Shown here: positions 28,569-37,202 of the stretch, piece after piece
Layout of the letters: each line of letters starts with the position of its first letter
How positions within the stretch are numbered: the stretch's first letter is position 1
Origin: CAYRKT01 sp964425005
GTDB taxonomy: Bacteria > Synergistota > Synergistia > CAYRKT01
Assembly: GCA_964425005.1 (NCBI GenBank)
Contig: CAYRKT010000001.1
Coordinates: 80,110-144,109, forward strand
DNA length: 64,000 nt
Reading direction: 5' to 3'
Made by a program: the position numbers and the translations under genes
The notes under the pieces: model-generated
The model's database searches: none
Seen by the model: the letters and a program-made list of their open reading frames with translations, nothing else
What the model was told of the DNA's origin: nothing

Positions 28569-29511
28569 GCAGGCCTTCCTCTCGATCGAAAGAGGCCCTG
28601 GCCAGCCTCACGTCCTCCTCCATCTGCCTGGCGAGCTCCGAGGGGGAGGAGAACCTCCTCTCGTCCCTGAGCCTCCGCAGGAAGAAGAGCCTAATCCGTC
28701 TGCCGTAGAGGTCCCCCTCCACGCCCAGGAGGTGGGCCTCCACCTCCGGCCCCTTTAGCCCCTTGTCGAAGGTGGGGGAGAACCCCACGTTCACGGCGGC
28801 CGGGAACAGGGCGTCGCCGAGCTTCGCCGCCCCCGCGTAGACGCCCACGGGGGGCAGAAGCTTTTCCTCCGGGAAGCTGAGGTTGGCCGTAGGGAACCCC
28901 AAGGAGGAACCTATCCTGTGCCCCACCACCACCTCCCCGTCCAAGAAGTAGGGCCTACCCAGCAGCTCGACGACCCTCTCCAGGCGTCCTTTGCCCACGA
29001 ACCTCCTCACGAGGGTGCTGCTCAACTTAACGCCCCTGTATGTGACCTCCGGCACCGTCAAGCCCAGCACTCCCCTGCTGCGGAGGTAGCTGCGCACCAC
29101 CCCGATGCCGCCCACGCCCCCCTTCCCCAGCGCCGCGTCGCCGCCGAGGACGAGGGCGACCACTCCCAGCCTCCGGAGGACCTCCTCGAGAAACGCCGTG
29201 GCGGGAGTGGAGGAGAGCTCCTCGTCGAACTCGAGCACGAAGCAGGCGTCCAAGCCGTGGTCCGCGAGGAGGTCCAGCCTCTCTCTGAGGGTGGACAGTA
29301 CGAAGGCCCCGTTACGCTTGCCCAGGAAGACGTCGGGATGCGGCTCGAAGGTCAAGACGGCGGACCTGAGGCCCATGGATCTGGCCATTCGAACCACCCT
29401 TCGGACGATCAGCTGATGGCCCAGGTGAAAGCCGTCGAACGCTCCGAGGCTCAGCACGAAGCCCTTGCGATCCGTCCGAAGATCTCCGAGCTTACCCTTC
29501 CAGACCAGCAA
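28528..29511 (-). CDS. ribF: Bifunctional riboflavin kinase/FAD synthetase RibF
   Basis: RibF (327 aa) makes FMN and FAD. The N-terminal adenylyltransferase domain begins with SLGAFDGFHLGHQLIVRRVV and has VLTFEPHPDVFL. The C-terminal kinase domain has GRPYFLDGEVVVGHRIGSSL, FPTANLSFPEEKLLPPVGVY and NVGFSPTF. It is the last gene of the nusA-infB translation operon, after truB, a usual position. About 15 extra residues at the end overlap the ThiF-like gene. Confidence 0.95.
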   Translation of the reverse strand: MLVWKGKLGDLRTDRKGFVLSLGAFDGFHLGHQLIVRRVVRMARSMGLRSAVLTFEPHPDVFLGKRNGAFVLSTLRERLDLLADHGLDACFVLEFDEELSSTPATAFLEEVLRRLGVVALVLGGDAALGKGGVGGIGVVRSYLRSRGVLGLTVPEVTYRGVKLSSTLVRRFVGKGRLERVVELLGRPYFLDGEVVVGHRIGSSLGFPTANLSFPEEKLLPPVGVYAGAAKLGDALFPAAVNVGFSPTFDKGLKGPEVEAHLLGVEGDLYGRRIRLFFLRRLRDERRFSSPSELARQMEEDVRLARASFDREEGLLIRASGVSPRRTG

Positions 29512-29541
29512 GGTCTAGCGCATCCCTCCCTCAGGCCTCCA

Positions 29542-30480
29542 TCAGACCATCACCTTGAGAGGCCTGGCCTGAAAGCCACCGGAGCCCCTCTGGGGCAGGG
29601 CCACCACCAGGGGGCCTCTCCTGCCGAGGACCCCCACCACGAACCCCCTCCACCACGGGACCCTACCCCTACCGACCGCCCTCAGGGAGCTGAGCGGCAC
29701 TGAAGAGCCGTTCGACAACCGCCTGAAGGTCAGCTCGTCGCAGACGTAAGAGGGATAGTCCCTGCTAAGGAAGTCGAAGGGGTCCATCAGGGCTTCCCTG
29801 ACCCTGAGGGGATCAGCCCTGAGCGCCTCGTAGGGCACCGCGTCCTCCTCGCCGAAGGAACCCACGGAGAAGCGCTTGAGCCATCCCACGCAGGAGGGGA
29901 TGCCCAGTTTCCTCCCCAGATCCTCCGCCAAAGACCTGACGTACGTTCCCCTGGAACAGAAGACCCTTATCCTCGCCACAAGACATCCCCTCAGCGCCTC
30001 GTCGGCCTCGTCCGGGGGCTCCAGCGAGAGGACCCGCAGGTAGCTTATCTCCACTAGCCTGGGCGTCAGCTCGACCTCCAGCCCTCGCCTCCTCATCTCG
30101 TGGGCCCTAACCCCATCCACCTTCACCGAGGAGTAGGGATGAGGCCTCTGCCAGACCTCCCCGACCATGGAGAGGGCAACCGCCCGCAGGTCCTCGAGGG
30201 AAACGCCCCGCGGTTCCTCCCTCTCCACGGGGACGCCGGACAGATCCCCCGTGTCGGTGGAAAGCCCCAACACCAGGCAAGCCTCGTAGCCCTTCTCCAG
30301 GCCCATAACCTCCTCGGACAGACGGGTGGCTTTGCCCACGCACACCACCAGAAGGCCCTCGGCCGGTCCGTCCAGGGCTCCGGCGTGCCCCGCCTTGCAG
30401 CCGAACAGGGCTTCCACCGCGTCCACCACTTCCCTGCTCCTCGGACCCGCGGGCTTGTATACGCAAAGCATCCCGCTCAT
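29542..30480 (-). CDS. truB: tRNA pseudouridine(55) synthase TruB
   Basis: TruB (312 aa) makes pseudouridine 55 in the T-loop of tRNAs. It begins with GMLCVYKPAGPRSREVV. The catalytic Asp lies in KAGHAGALDGPAEGLLVV; Pro replaced by Gly after the Asp is a mild change. PHPYSSVKVDG and RVFCSRGTYVRSLAEDLG are also typical. The ATG at 30480 overlaps the stop of the DHH gene as ATGA; the frame is open further upstream but the family starts here. Confidence 0.94.
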   Translation of the reverse strand: MSGMLCVYKPAGPRSREVVDAVEALFGCKAGHAGALDGPAEGLLVVCVGKATRLSEEVMGLEKGYEACLVLGLSTDTGDLSGVPVEREEPRGVSLEDLRAVALSMVGEVWQRPHPYSSVKVDGVRAHEMRRRGLEVELTPRLVEISYLRVLSLEPPDEADEALRGCLVARIRVFCSRGTYVRSLAEDLGRKLGIPSCVGWLKRFSVGSFGEEDAVPYEALRADPLRVREALMDPFDFLSRDYPSYVCDELTFRRLSNGSSVPLSSLRAVGRGRVPWWRGFVVGVLGRRGPLVVALPQRGSGGFQARPLKVMV

Positions 30481-31562
30481 GACCCCAAGCTCGAAAGCGC
30501 CTCCTTGAGCGAATCGACCACCACGGAGACGGCCTCCTCCAGGCTCACCCCAGCGAGCCTGAAGCCAGAGGCCCTCGGATGTCCGCCGCCCCCGAAGGCG
30601 GACGCCACCGTCGAGAGGTCCACCTCGCACCTTCCCCTCAAGCTCACCCTCACCAGCCCCGCCTCCTCCGTCAAGAGGGCCGACAGCGAAACCCCCTTGA
30701 CCCTCAACAGGCTCTCCACCAGCCCCTCGGCGCTCCCCCGCTCCAGCCCCAACTCCTCGAAGTCCGACGAGAGGAGGAAACTCCAGCAGAGCCTACCGTC
30801 CAGCGCGAGCGAAGCCCTCTGCCAGGCCCGTCCCCACAGCTTGAGCGCCATCAGGTCCCGTTGACCGTAGAGCCGGTCGTGAACCTTGGCGGGATCGGCG
30901 CCCAACCCCACCAGCTTAGACGCCACCATGAGCGCCCTCTCCGAGGTGTTCTCCAGGGAGAAGGCCCCCGTGTCCGTTATCAAACCCACGTATAGGGCCT
31001 CCGCGGCCCCGGGAGAGAGGCGCTCCGCCAGCCCCAAGCCCTCCAGGAGCGAGAAGGAGAGCTCACAGGTGGAAGACGCCTCGGGGAAAACCGCGTTCAC
31101 GTGGCCGAAAAGCTCGTTGTCGCGGTGATGGTCCACGTTGATCAGGGTTAGCCCGAGCTCCTCCACGAGGGGGGCGATCCAGCCCAGCCTGGCGAAGCTC
31201 CCGCAGTCCAGCGTCAGGAGGCATCCTGATCTCCTCAGCGCTGAACCCACCAGCGCTGGATCGACCAGGACCTCGCCGAACCCCTCCAGAAAGCCGTAGG
31301 CGGGGGGAAAGGGGTCGGGGGACACCACGAACGCCTCCCTGCCGAGCTCCTTGAGGAGCAGGTAGAAGCCAAGGGAGGATCCCACCGCGTCCCCGTCGGG
31401 CCTCTCGTGGGTCGCTATCGTCAAGGCCCCGACGCCCTTGAGGATCGCCTCGCTGAGGCTCAGGAGCAGGCCCCCGTCCAGAGGGAGCGGTGAACACCCC
31501 TCAGCTCCACGTGCCGCGAGGGGTTTTCGCCCATCCAGGTGGTCACAGGTCGGAAGAGCCAA
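30477..31562 (-). CDS. DHH/DHHA1-family phosphoesterase (NrnA-like)
   Basis: The protein (up to 361 aa) has the DHH motifs ATHERPDGDAVGSSLG, LLTLDCGS and INVDHHRDN, and the C-terminal DHHA1 motif FGGGGHPRASGF. NrnA-like enzymes degrade very short RNAs and 3',5'-pAp, and a place between rbfA and truB is characteristic. The TTG at 31562 overlaps rbfA by 20 nt; the family-like part begins only near residue 30, so the true start may lie further in. Confidence 0.9.
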   Translation of the reverse strand: MALPTCDHLDGRKPLAARGAEGCSPLPLDGGLLLSLSEAILKGVGALTIATHERPDGDAVGSSLGFYLLLKELGREAFVVSPDPFPPAYGFLEGFGEVLVDPALVGSALRRSGCLLTLDCGSFARLGWIAPLVEELGLTLINVDHHRDNELFGHVNAVFPEASSTCELSFSLLEGLGLAERLSPGAAEALYVGLITDTGAFSLENTSERALMVASKLVGLGADPAKVHDRLYGQRDLMALKLWGRAWQRASLALDGRLCWSFLLSSDFEELGLERGSAEGLVESLLRVKGVSLSALLTEEAGLVRVSLRGRCEVDLSTVASAFGGGGHPRASGFRLAGVSLEEAVSVVVDSLKEALSSLGS

Positions 31563-31854
31563 GGGCAGACCTCCTGCCGTACTTGAAGTTCAGCCTGGGG
31601 ACGGTCCTTATCCTCATGCGCTTCCCCAGCTCCCTCCTGAGGAAGGTGGAGACCCTTTCCAGGGCCTCTTCCACCCGCGGCGCGTCCTCTTCGTCCAGCA
31701 AGGTGAAGTAGACGAGAGCTGAGCTGAGGTCGGGCGAGCAATCGACGGAGAGCAACACCGCCTCCCTGGCCACCTCGTCCTTCACCTCGAACTCCAGCAT
31801 CTCGGAGAGAAGCCGAAGCAACTCCCTGTTAAGCCTCTCCATCCTGAAGTTCAC
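31543..31854 (-). CDS. rbfA: Ribosome-binding factor A
   Basis: RbfA (103 aa with this start) matures the 30S subunit by acting on the 5' end of 16S rRNA. It has the typical RMERLNRELLRLLSEMLEFE helix, LSVDCSPDLSSALVYFTLL, and LNFKYGRRSAL near the end. I use the GTG at 31854, which overlaps the DUF503 stop as GTGA; a GGGAGGTGG lies upstream. Confidence 0.92.
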   Translation of the reverse strand: MNFRMERLNRELLRLLSEMLEFEVKDEVAREAVLLSVDCSPDLSSALVYFTLLDEEDAPRVEEALERVSTFLRRELGKRMRIRTVPRLNFKYGRRSALGSSDL

Positions 31855-32138
31855 CAAGGACCGTCCACCTCCCTGGAGACCTCTAGGACGGGGAAGCCGT
31901 GGCAACCGTGGACCATCTCCTCTATGGCGTCCAGCCTCTTCTCCACCACGTCCCTCTGGTCGGAGACGGTCACGAAGGCCAGGACCCCAAGCTCCCTCTC
32001 CGCAGAGGGCTCCTCTGCGGCCGAGACGTTCCAGCCGCTCCTGGCCCTGTCGAGGATCATCCGGAGTACCCTTCTCCTCTCCTTTATGGAGGATATCCCC
32101 TCGAAGAAGATCTTCACCTTCATGAAGCCCACGTACAT
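31851..32138 (-). CDS. DUF503 (YlxP-like) protein
   Basis: The 95-residue protein matches the DUF503/YlxP family: YVGFMKVKIFFEGISSIKER at the start, then SGWNVSAAEE and a VTVSDQRDVVEKRLDAIEE helix. The function is not established; it is found consistently between infB and rbfA, suggesting a role near ribosome assembly. It starts 13 bp after infB. Confidence 0.9.
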   Translation of the reverse strand: MYVGFMKVKIFFEGISSIKERRRVLRMILDRARSGWNVSAAEEPSAERELGVLAFVTVSDQRDVVEKRLDAIEEMVHGCHGFPVLEVSREVDGPW

Positions 32139-32151
32139 GCCAGACCTCTGC

Positions 32152-34116
32152 CTAGCCCAAGGTCCTCCTGGTCTCGCTCACCACGAAGAACTCCACCAGG
32201 TCCCCTTCCTGGAAGTCCTGGAAGCCCTCGAAGGCCATGCCGCACTCGAAGCCCGAGGCCACCTCTCTGACGTCGTCCTTGAAGCGCTTAAGGCTCGCCA
32301 GCCTCCCCTCGTAGAGGATCTCCTTGCCCCTCCTGACGCGCACCGAGGCGTTCCTCCTGGCGAAACCCTCCAGGACGTAACAGCCGGCCACCTTCCCGCC
32401 CTTGGGGAGCTTGAAGATGGCCCTTATCTCGGCCTTGCCCACGACCTCCTCCTTCCTCTCGGGCTCCAGCAGACCCTCCAGGGCGGCCTTCACGTCGTCG
32501 AGCATCTCGTATATTATCCTGTAGGTCCTCACGTCCACCCCCTCGTCCTCGGCGAGCCTGGAGGCCGCCTTCTCGACCTGCACGTTGAAGCCCAGGACTA
32601 TGGCGTCGGAGGCCGCAGCCAGCATCACGTCGGACTCGGAGACGTTGCCTATGCCCTTGTGGACCACCTCCACCCCTACCTCGTCCCTGGCCATCTTCCT
32701 TATGGAGGACTCGATGGCCTCCAGGGAGCCCTGGGTGTCGGCCTTGAGTATGAGCCTGAGCTGTTTCGCCTCCCCCTCTTGAAGCCTCCTGTAGAGGTCC
32801 TCGAGCCTGACCCTGGAGGGCTTGACCGCCTCTCCGGTCTGCTCCTTTTTGCTCTCCAGGATGGCCTTGGCTTCCCTCTCCGAGGAGACCTTCACGAAGG
32901 TGTCGCCGGCCACGGGCACTTCCTCGAAGCCCGATACCTCGACGGGCGTGCCGGGAGGGGCCTCCTTGACGTAGTTTCCTCTGTCGTCGAGCATGGACCT
33001 GACCTTGGCGTAGGTGTTGCTGGTGAGCACCACGTCGCCGACTCGCAAGGTGCCGTGCTGGACTATCACGGAGCCCACTGGGCCTCTCCCCTTGTCCAAC
33101 CTGGACTCGATTATGTATCCCCTGGGCAGAGCGTGGGGGTCGGCCTTCAGCTCCAGCATGTCGGCCACCAACAGGATCATCTCCAGCAGCTCTTCCACCC
33201 CTTTGCCGGTCTTGGCGGAGACGGGCACCATGACGGTGTCGCCGCCCCACTCCTCGGGTATCAGCCCCCTCTCGGAGAGCTGCCTCTTGACCCTCTCCAC
33301 GTCCACCCCCGGCTTGTCGATCTTGTTTATGGCCACGACTATGGGGACTCCAGCGGCGCGGGCGTGACTTATCGCCTCCTCCGTCTGCGGCATCACCCCG
33401 TCGTCGGCGGCCACCACCAGCACCGCCACGTCGGTCACCTTAGCGCCCCTGGCCCTGAGGGTGGTGAAGGCCTCGTGCCCAGGGGTGTCCAGGAAGACTA
33501 TCCTTCTGCCGCCGTGCTCCACGAGGGAGGCACCTATGTGCTGGGTTATGCCACCGGCCTCCTTGGCCGCCCTGTTGGTCCGCCTTATGGTGTCCAGGAG
33601 GGTGGTCTTGCCGTGATCCACGTGTCCCATCACGGTCACCACGGGGGGCCTTGGCACCATCCTCTCGGGCCTAACGTCCTCCGGAGAAGCGGAGGGAGCG
33701 GGCCCCCCCTGGTCCGAAGCCCCATCGCCCCACTCGAGCTCAACCCCATAGGCCTCCCCCAGGATCAGGAGGGCCTCGTCGTCCGCCCTGTCCGAGGCGG
33801 AGAGCATCTTCGAGGCCTTGACCAGCTTGCTCACCGCGTCGCCCACCGGAACCCCGAGCGCCTTGGCCAGCTCGGCCACCGTGGCGCCCTTAGCCACCGA
33901 CACCCTTCTGACAGCTCGCTGGGGGGCGGGCGCAGCCTTGCTGGGAGCGCTAGCGTCCTCCTTCTTCAGCATGTCCTCCACCAGCTTGGCGGTCTCCACG
34001 TCTATGGAGCTCATGTGCGTCTTAGCCTCTATCCCCAGCTTCTCGAGGACCTCCATGAGGTCCTTTGCCGACATCTTGAGGAGTTTCGCCAGCTCATACA
34101 CCCTTATCTTGTTCAC
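32152..34116 (-). CDS. infB: Translation initiation factor IF-2
   Basis: IF-2 (about 654 aa) places initiator tRNA on the ribosome. The N terminus [20 protein letters not shown] is the IF2_N domain; a second IF2_N-like repeat ([20 protein letters not shown]) follows. The GTPase domain has [26 protein letters not shown] and NKIDKPGVD. It is shorter than E. coli IF-2 because the charged linker is small. The GTG at 34116 is preferred because it gives the canonical N terminus; an ATG lies at 34131. Confidence 0.96.
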   Translation of the reverse strand: MNKIRVYELAKLLKMSAKDLMEVLEKLGIEAKTHMSSIDVETAKLVEDMLKKEDASAPSKAAPAPQRAVRRVSVAKGATVAELAKALGVPVGDAVSKLVKASKMLSASDRADDEALLILGEAYGVELEWGDGASDQGGPAPSASPEDVRPERMVPRPPVVTVMGHVDHGKTTLLDTIRRTNRAAKEAGGITQHIGASLVEHGGRRIVFLDTPGHEAFTTLRARGAKVTDVAVLVVAADDGVMPQTEEAISHARAAGVPIVVAINKIDKPGVDVERVKRQLSERGLIPEEWGGDTVMVPVSAKTGKGVEELLEMILLVADMLELKADPHALPRGYIIESRLDKGRGPVGSVIVQHGTLRVGDVVLTSNTYAKVRSMLDDRGNYVKEAPPGTPVEVSGFEEVPVAGDTFVKVSSEREAKAILESKKEQTGEAVKPSRVRLEDLYRRLQEGEAKQLRLILKADTQGSLEAIESSIRKMARDEVGVEVVHKGIGNVSESDVMLAAASDAIVLGFNVQVEKAASRLAEDEGVDVRTYRIIYEMLDDVKAALEGLLEPERKEEVVGKAEIRAIFKLPKGGKVAGCYVLEGFARRNASVRVRRGKEILYEGRLASLKRFKDDVREVASGFECGMAFEGFQDFQEGDLVEFFVVSETRRTLG

Positions 34117-34468
34117 CAAGACCACCCCCATCGAGGAGAGAGACCAGCCAAGAGTAAAAAGGAGTGCCGCGCGGCACCAAAAGGTACTTCCTCTCGATCC
34201 CCAGGCGCTCCGCCAGACAGCTAGAGGGCAAGGATAGCCTCACCCTGCGCACAGAAGGACCCACGGCACCCGGTAGCCTCAGGGGCGCGCCGTCGGAGGT
34301 CACCACCAGGACCCCACCCCTCCTCCGACCCAGGAGGAAGGACTTGATGGAATCCTGACCGCAGACCAAAGCCCTAGCCTTCCTGGCGAAGGCGAGAACC
34401 GAGAGGATCTTGAGCGACGTCGGCTCGTCCGCCCTCAGCTCTTCTGAGCTCATCCCTGAGGATCTCAT
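34094..34468 (-). CDS. L7Ae-family ribosome-associated protein YlxQ-like
   Basis: The 124-residue protein has an L7Ae/L30e-type RNA-binding fold: SVLAFARKARALVCGQDSIK, followed by a basic LLGRRRGGVLVVTSDGAP. It occupies the ylxQ position between ylxR and infB and probably binds kink-turn-like RNA. It overlaps both neighbours (ylxR by 95 nt, infB start by 23 nt). The true start could be further in, since the first 17 residues are not family-like. Confidence 0.85.
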   Translation of the reverse strand: MRSSGMSSEELRADEPTSLKILSVLAFARKARALVCGQDSIKSFLLGRRRGGVLVVTSDGAPLRLPGAVGPSVRRVRLSLPSSCLAERLGIERKYLLVPRGTPFYSWLVSLLDGGGLGEQDKGV

Positions 34469-34691
34469 AGAAGGAGGGATCTATGGGCCTATCCAGCTTC
34501 AGCGCGACCTCCAGGACCTTCTTCCTGCTGGCGAGCTCAACGCACTCCTCTCTCCTGCACAGATAAGCGCCTCTCCCCTTAGCCCTGCCCGTCTTATCGA
34601 AGATGACGCTACCGTCCTCGCCCCTGGCTATCCGGAAGAAGTCGCGCTTGTCCCCCTCCCTCTTGCAGGCCACGCAGCTCCTCCTGATCAG
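34374..34691 (-). CDS. YlxR (DUF448) RNA-binding protein with apparent CTG start
   Basis: The YlxR family is recognised by RRSCVACKREGDKRDFFRIA, GRAKGRGAYLCRREEC and ASRKKVLEVALK. The first standard start in frame is a GTG at 34673, which would cut the conserved RRSC. The only codons between it and the upstream stop that could act are CTG at 34691 or ATC. The CTG shares its bases with the nusA stop (CTGA), exactly like the ATGA and GTGA junctions elsewhere in this operon, so I take it as the start (105 aa). YlxR binds RNase P or RNA in other bacteria. Confidence 0.82.
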   Translation of the reverse strand: MIRRSCVACKREGDKRDFFRIARGEDGSVIFDKTGRAKGRGAYLCRREECVELASRKKVLEVALKLDRPIDPSFYEILRDELRRAEGGRADVAQDPLGSRLRQEG

Positions 34692-35812
34692 TCTCTTCCC
34701 GATCTCAGATCACCCCATAGCTCCTCGTCCTTCTGAAGAGCATCTATTAGTATATCACGCAAAGTGGGCCCCCTCTGGACGCCACCGTGCGGCTTTATGT
34801 CTATCTTGTAGCCCGTGAGCCGGGCGGCCAGCCTCACGTTCTGCCCCTTCTTGCCTATGGCCAGCGAGAGCTGGTTGGCCGGGACGAAGACCCTAACCGC
34901 CTTCTCCTCTGGCATGAGCTTTATGTCCACTATCTCGGCAGGGTTGAGGGCGTTTCTCACGAACTTCAGCGGGTCGGAGTCCCACTGCACCAGGTCCACC
35001 CTCTCCCCCGAGAGCTCCTCGCTTATCGCCTTTATCCTGGCCCCCTTGGGTCCTATGCAGGTGCCCACTGGATCCACGTTGGGATCGTACGAGACCACCG
35101 CCACCTTCGACCTGTCGCCCGCCTCCCGGGCCACCCTCTTTATCTCGACCACGCCCTCCTTTATCTCCGGCACGTGCATCTCCAGAAGTCTCCTGAGGAG
35201 ATCCGGATGGGTCCTGGAGAGCTCGAGCAGAGGCCCCTTGTTGGTCTTCTTCACGTTCAGGAGGAGGAACTTCATCCTCCTCCCCGGGGCGTACTCCTCC
35301 CCTGGTATCTGCTCGTCGGCCCTCAACATGGCCTCCAACCCGTCTACCCCGACGAGCACGTCTCCCTCCTCCACCCTGAAGACCACGCCGCTCACCATCT
35401 GGCCCACCTGGTGGTAGAGGTCCTTGTAGAGCTGCTCCCTCTCGGCCTCCCTTATCCTCTGCATCACCACCTGTCTAGCGGTCTGGGCAGCTATCCTGCC
35501 GAACTCCTCAGGGTCGACCTCCACCTCCACCACGTCCCCTATCCTGGCGTCGAAGCCCCTCTCCCTGGCCTCCTCCAGGGAGATCTCGGCGTTCGGGTTC
35601 GAGACCCTCTCCACTATCTGCTTGAGCTCGTAGACCGATATGGTCCCGTTCTCGATGTCCACCTCGACCCTGACGTTCCTCTGACCGCCGCTGTGCTTCT
35701 TGTAAGCTGAGACGAGGGCGCTCTCCAGGGCGTAGGTTATTATGGAGACGTTGAGCTTCTTCTCCTTCTCCAGCTGCTTAACCGCCCTGACGAACTCCTT
35801 GCCCAGATCCAT
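34688..35812 (-). CDS. nusA: Transcription factor NusA
   Basis: NusA (374 aa) binds RNA polymerase and RNA to control pausing and termination. The N-terminal domain is followed by an S1 domain (VGQMVSGVVFRVEEGDVLVG) and two KH domains (GTCIGPKGARIKAISEELSGE and LAIGKKGQNVRLAARLTGY). It lacks the long C-terminal acidic repeats of E. coli NusA, as in many phyla. It follows rimP in the rimP-nusA-infB operon, and a terminator-like leader lies upstream. Confidence 0.96.
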   Translation of the reverse strand: MDLGKEFVRAVKQLEKEKKLNVSIITYALESALVSAYKKHSGGQRNVRVEVDIENGTISVYELKQIVERVSNPNAEISLEEARERGFDARIGDVVEVEVDPEEFGRIAAQTARQVVMQRIREAEREQLYKDLYHQVGQMVSGVVFRVEEGDVLVGVDGLEAMLRADEQIPGEEYAPGRRMKFLLLNVKKTNKGPLLELSRTHPDLLRRLLEMHVPEIKEGVVEIKRVAREAGDRSKVAVVSYDPNVDPVGTCIGPKGARIKAISEELSGERVDLVQWDSDPLKFVRNALNPAEIVDIKLMPEEKAVRVFVPANQLSLAIGKKGQNVRLAARLTGYKIDIKPHGGVQRGPTLRDILIDALQKDEELWGDLRSGRD

Positions 35813-35827
35813 CCGCCTTCACCCCTT

Positions 35828-36298
35828 TCAAGAAGTCCCGCCCGCGAGGTTGGCCCTGATCAGGTCCCTCCAGAGAACCCGAAGGGGTCCCCCCTCCGTC
35901 TCCAGCAGGACTCCTTCGTCGTCGACGGACCTCAACACGCCGCTCAAGACCTGCTGTCTGCCGGCAGGGCCCCGCCTCTTGACCCTCACCTCTCTGCCCA
36001 GGAATCGCTCGTAGTCCTCCCTCCTGAAGAGCGGCCTATCGAGCCCGGGCGAGGACACCTCGAGGTAGTACCTGTCGGCGAAGAGATCCTCGTATCTCTC
36101 GTCCAGCATCCTGCTCAGGGCCTTGCTGACCAGCTCGCAGTCCTTGAGGGTCACCCCTCCAGCCACGTCCACGTAAACCCTTAGAAGGGAGCTCCTCCTC
36201 ACGAGCTCCATCCCCACGAACTCGTATCCCATCCCCTCCACGGTGCGCCTCACGTCGTCCTCCAGGGAATCCTCCATAGGGGACCTTATGACCCCCAC
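35828..36298 (-). CDS. rimP: Ribosome maturation factor RimP
   Basis: RimP (156 aa) assists 30S assembly. Visible family motifs are GYEFVGMELVRRSSLLRVYVD, CELVSKALSRMLD and YYLEVSSPGLDRPL, followed by an SH3-like C-terminal domain. The GTG start lies 7 nt after GAGGTG. It is the first gene of the rimP-nusA-infB-ribF operon. Confidence 0.96.
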   Translation of the reverse strand: MGVIRSPMEDSLEDDVRRTVEGMGYEFVGMELVRRSSLLRVYVDVAGGVTLKDCELVSKALSRMLDERYEDLFADRYYLEVSSPGLDRPLFRREDYERFLGREVRVKRRGPAGRQQVLSGVLRSVDDEGVLLETEGGPLRVLWRDLIRANLAGGTS

Positions 36299-36321
36299 GG
36301 CTCATCACCTCGAGCTTAAAC

Positions 36322-36343
36322 AAAAAAGTGGGCAATTGCCCAC
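36322..36343 (-). terminator. Terminator hairpin in the rimP leader
   Basis: GTGGGCAATTGCCCAC, a perfect 16-bp palindrome (36343-36328), is followed on the minus strand by TTTTTTGTTT. It lies between the likely promoter at 36381-36408 and rimP, so it can end transcripts from the PHP gene and also act as an attenuator for the nusA operon. Confidence 0.8.
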
Positions 36344-36380
36344 CCCTCTTCGACCTTTTCCGCGAGCTCACCCAGCCCTT

Positions 36381-36408
36381 ATTTTACCACTAAAGGGAAA
36401 ACTATCAA
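36381..36408 (-). promoter_or_regulatory. Putative promoter of the rimP-nusA-infB operon
   Basis: TTGATA (36408-36403) and TAAAAT (36386-36381) on the minus strand with a 16-bp spacer, at the 3' end of the PHP gene. Expected start is about 75 nt before the rimP GTG. Confidence 0.6.
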
Positions 36409-37190
36409 GGAGATCCCCCGCCGACCTGCTGGTGCTCCAGGAAGCGATAGGGGCAACAGCGACCGCCCAGGACGGAGCCCTTCAGGGCCTCGAACGAAAG
36501 CTCCTCGAGCCACACCAGGGTGGCGCAGGACCTCCTTATGTCCTCGACCCTGTGGGCGTCGGAGGAGGAGACGAACGGATAGGTGGGGTGAAGAGCCCTG
36601 AGCCTCTCGTAGAGATCGAGGTCGCAGCGACAGCTGACCTCCAGGGCGCAGGGAAGCCCGGGGGGGACGAAGCCGAAGACAGCGGTGTAGCTGAGGGACG
36701 GCCTGTCCACGTGCGCCATGATCACGAGCGCGTCGAACTCGTCGTGGGCCAGCAGGGCTATCTCGTCGGCGCCGAGGTCCACCCCGGCCAGGAGGAGCCT
36801 CTCCTCGAAGCCCAGCACGTCGTCGTCCTCGTCTATCAGCACCTGGTATCCCAGCAAGTCCGGATCGTTCCTGGCCGGCGGCAGGGCCCGCCAGACCAAC
36901 TCCTGGAAGGCCAAGGCAGCCTCGATCGTGCCGAACACGCACAGGACGTGGACGTCCTCGCGGCTTTGAACCTCCATGCCGGGGAAGAAGCGGATCCCCG
37001 CGCCCCACAAGACCTTCGAGAACGCCGGGCAGTTGGCCGTCGCGTTGTGATCGGAGACCACCAGGACCTCTATGCCCTCCTCCGCAGCCCTGTTCGCAAT
37101 AGACTTTGTCCCCATGCGCAGGTCCGCGCATGGGGACAAAACGGAGTGCACGTGAAAATCCACCAGCACGCCCCTCTCGGGCACCGCCAT
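36405..37190 (-). CDS. PHP-domain metal-dependent phosphoesterase
   Basis: The 261-residue protein has the four PHP metal-binding motifs: DFHVHSVLSPCADL, VSDHNATANCP, the GMEVQSREDVH acid and AHVDRPS, with SSDAHR near the end. PHP proteins hydrolyse phosphoesters (polymerase-associated, histidinol-phosphate or nucleotide substrates); this stand-alone family with LSPC resembles the YciV-like group, substrate unknown. It starts 12 bp after rpoC. A perfect 15-bp inverted repeat lies inside its 5' coding part (37105-37140). Confidence 0.85.
   Translation of the reverse strand: MAVPERGVLVDFHVHSVLSPCADLRMGTKSIANRAAEEGIEVLVVSDHNATANCPAFSKVLWGAGIRFFPGMEVQSREDVHVLCVFGTIEAALAFQELVWRALPPARNDPDLLGYQVLIDEDDDVLGFEERLLLAGVDLGADEIALLAHDEFDALVIMAHVDRPSLSYTAVFGFVPPGLPCALEVSCRCDLDLYERLRALHPTYPFVSSSDAHRVEDIRRSCATLVWLEELSFEALKGSVLGGRCCPYRFLEHQQVGGGSP
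37105..37140. repeat. Perfect 15-bp inverted repeat inside the PHP gene
   Basis: Arms 37105-37119 and 37126-37140 are exact reverse complements with a 6-nt loop. The minus-strand RNA encodes LSPCADLRMGTK within the gene, so the hairpin lies in coding sequence about 60-100 nt after the rpoC stop. No T-run follows. Confidence 0.8.
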
Positions 37191-37202
37191 CCGACGAACC
37201 CC

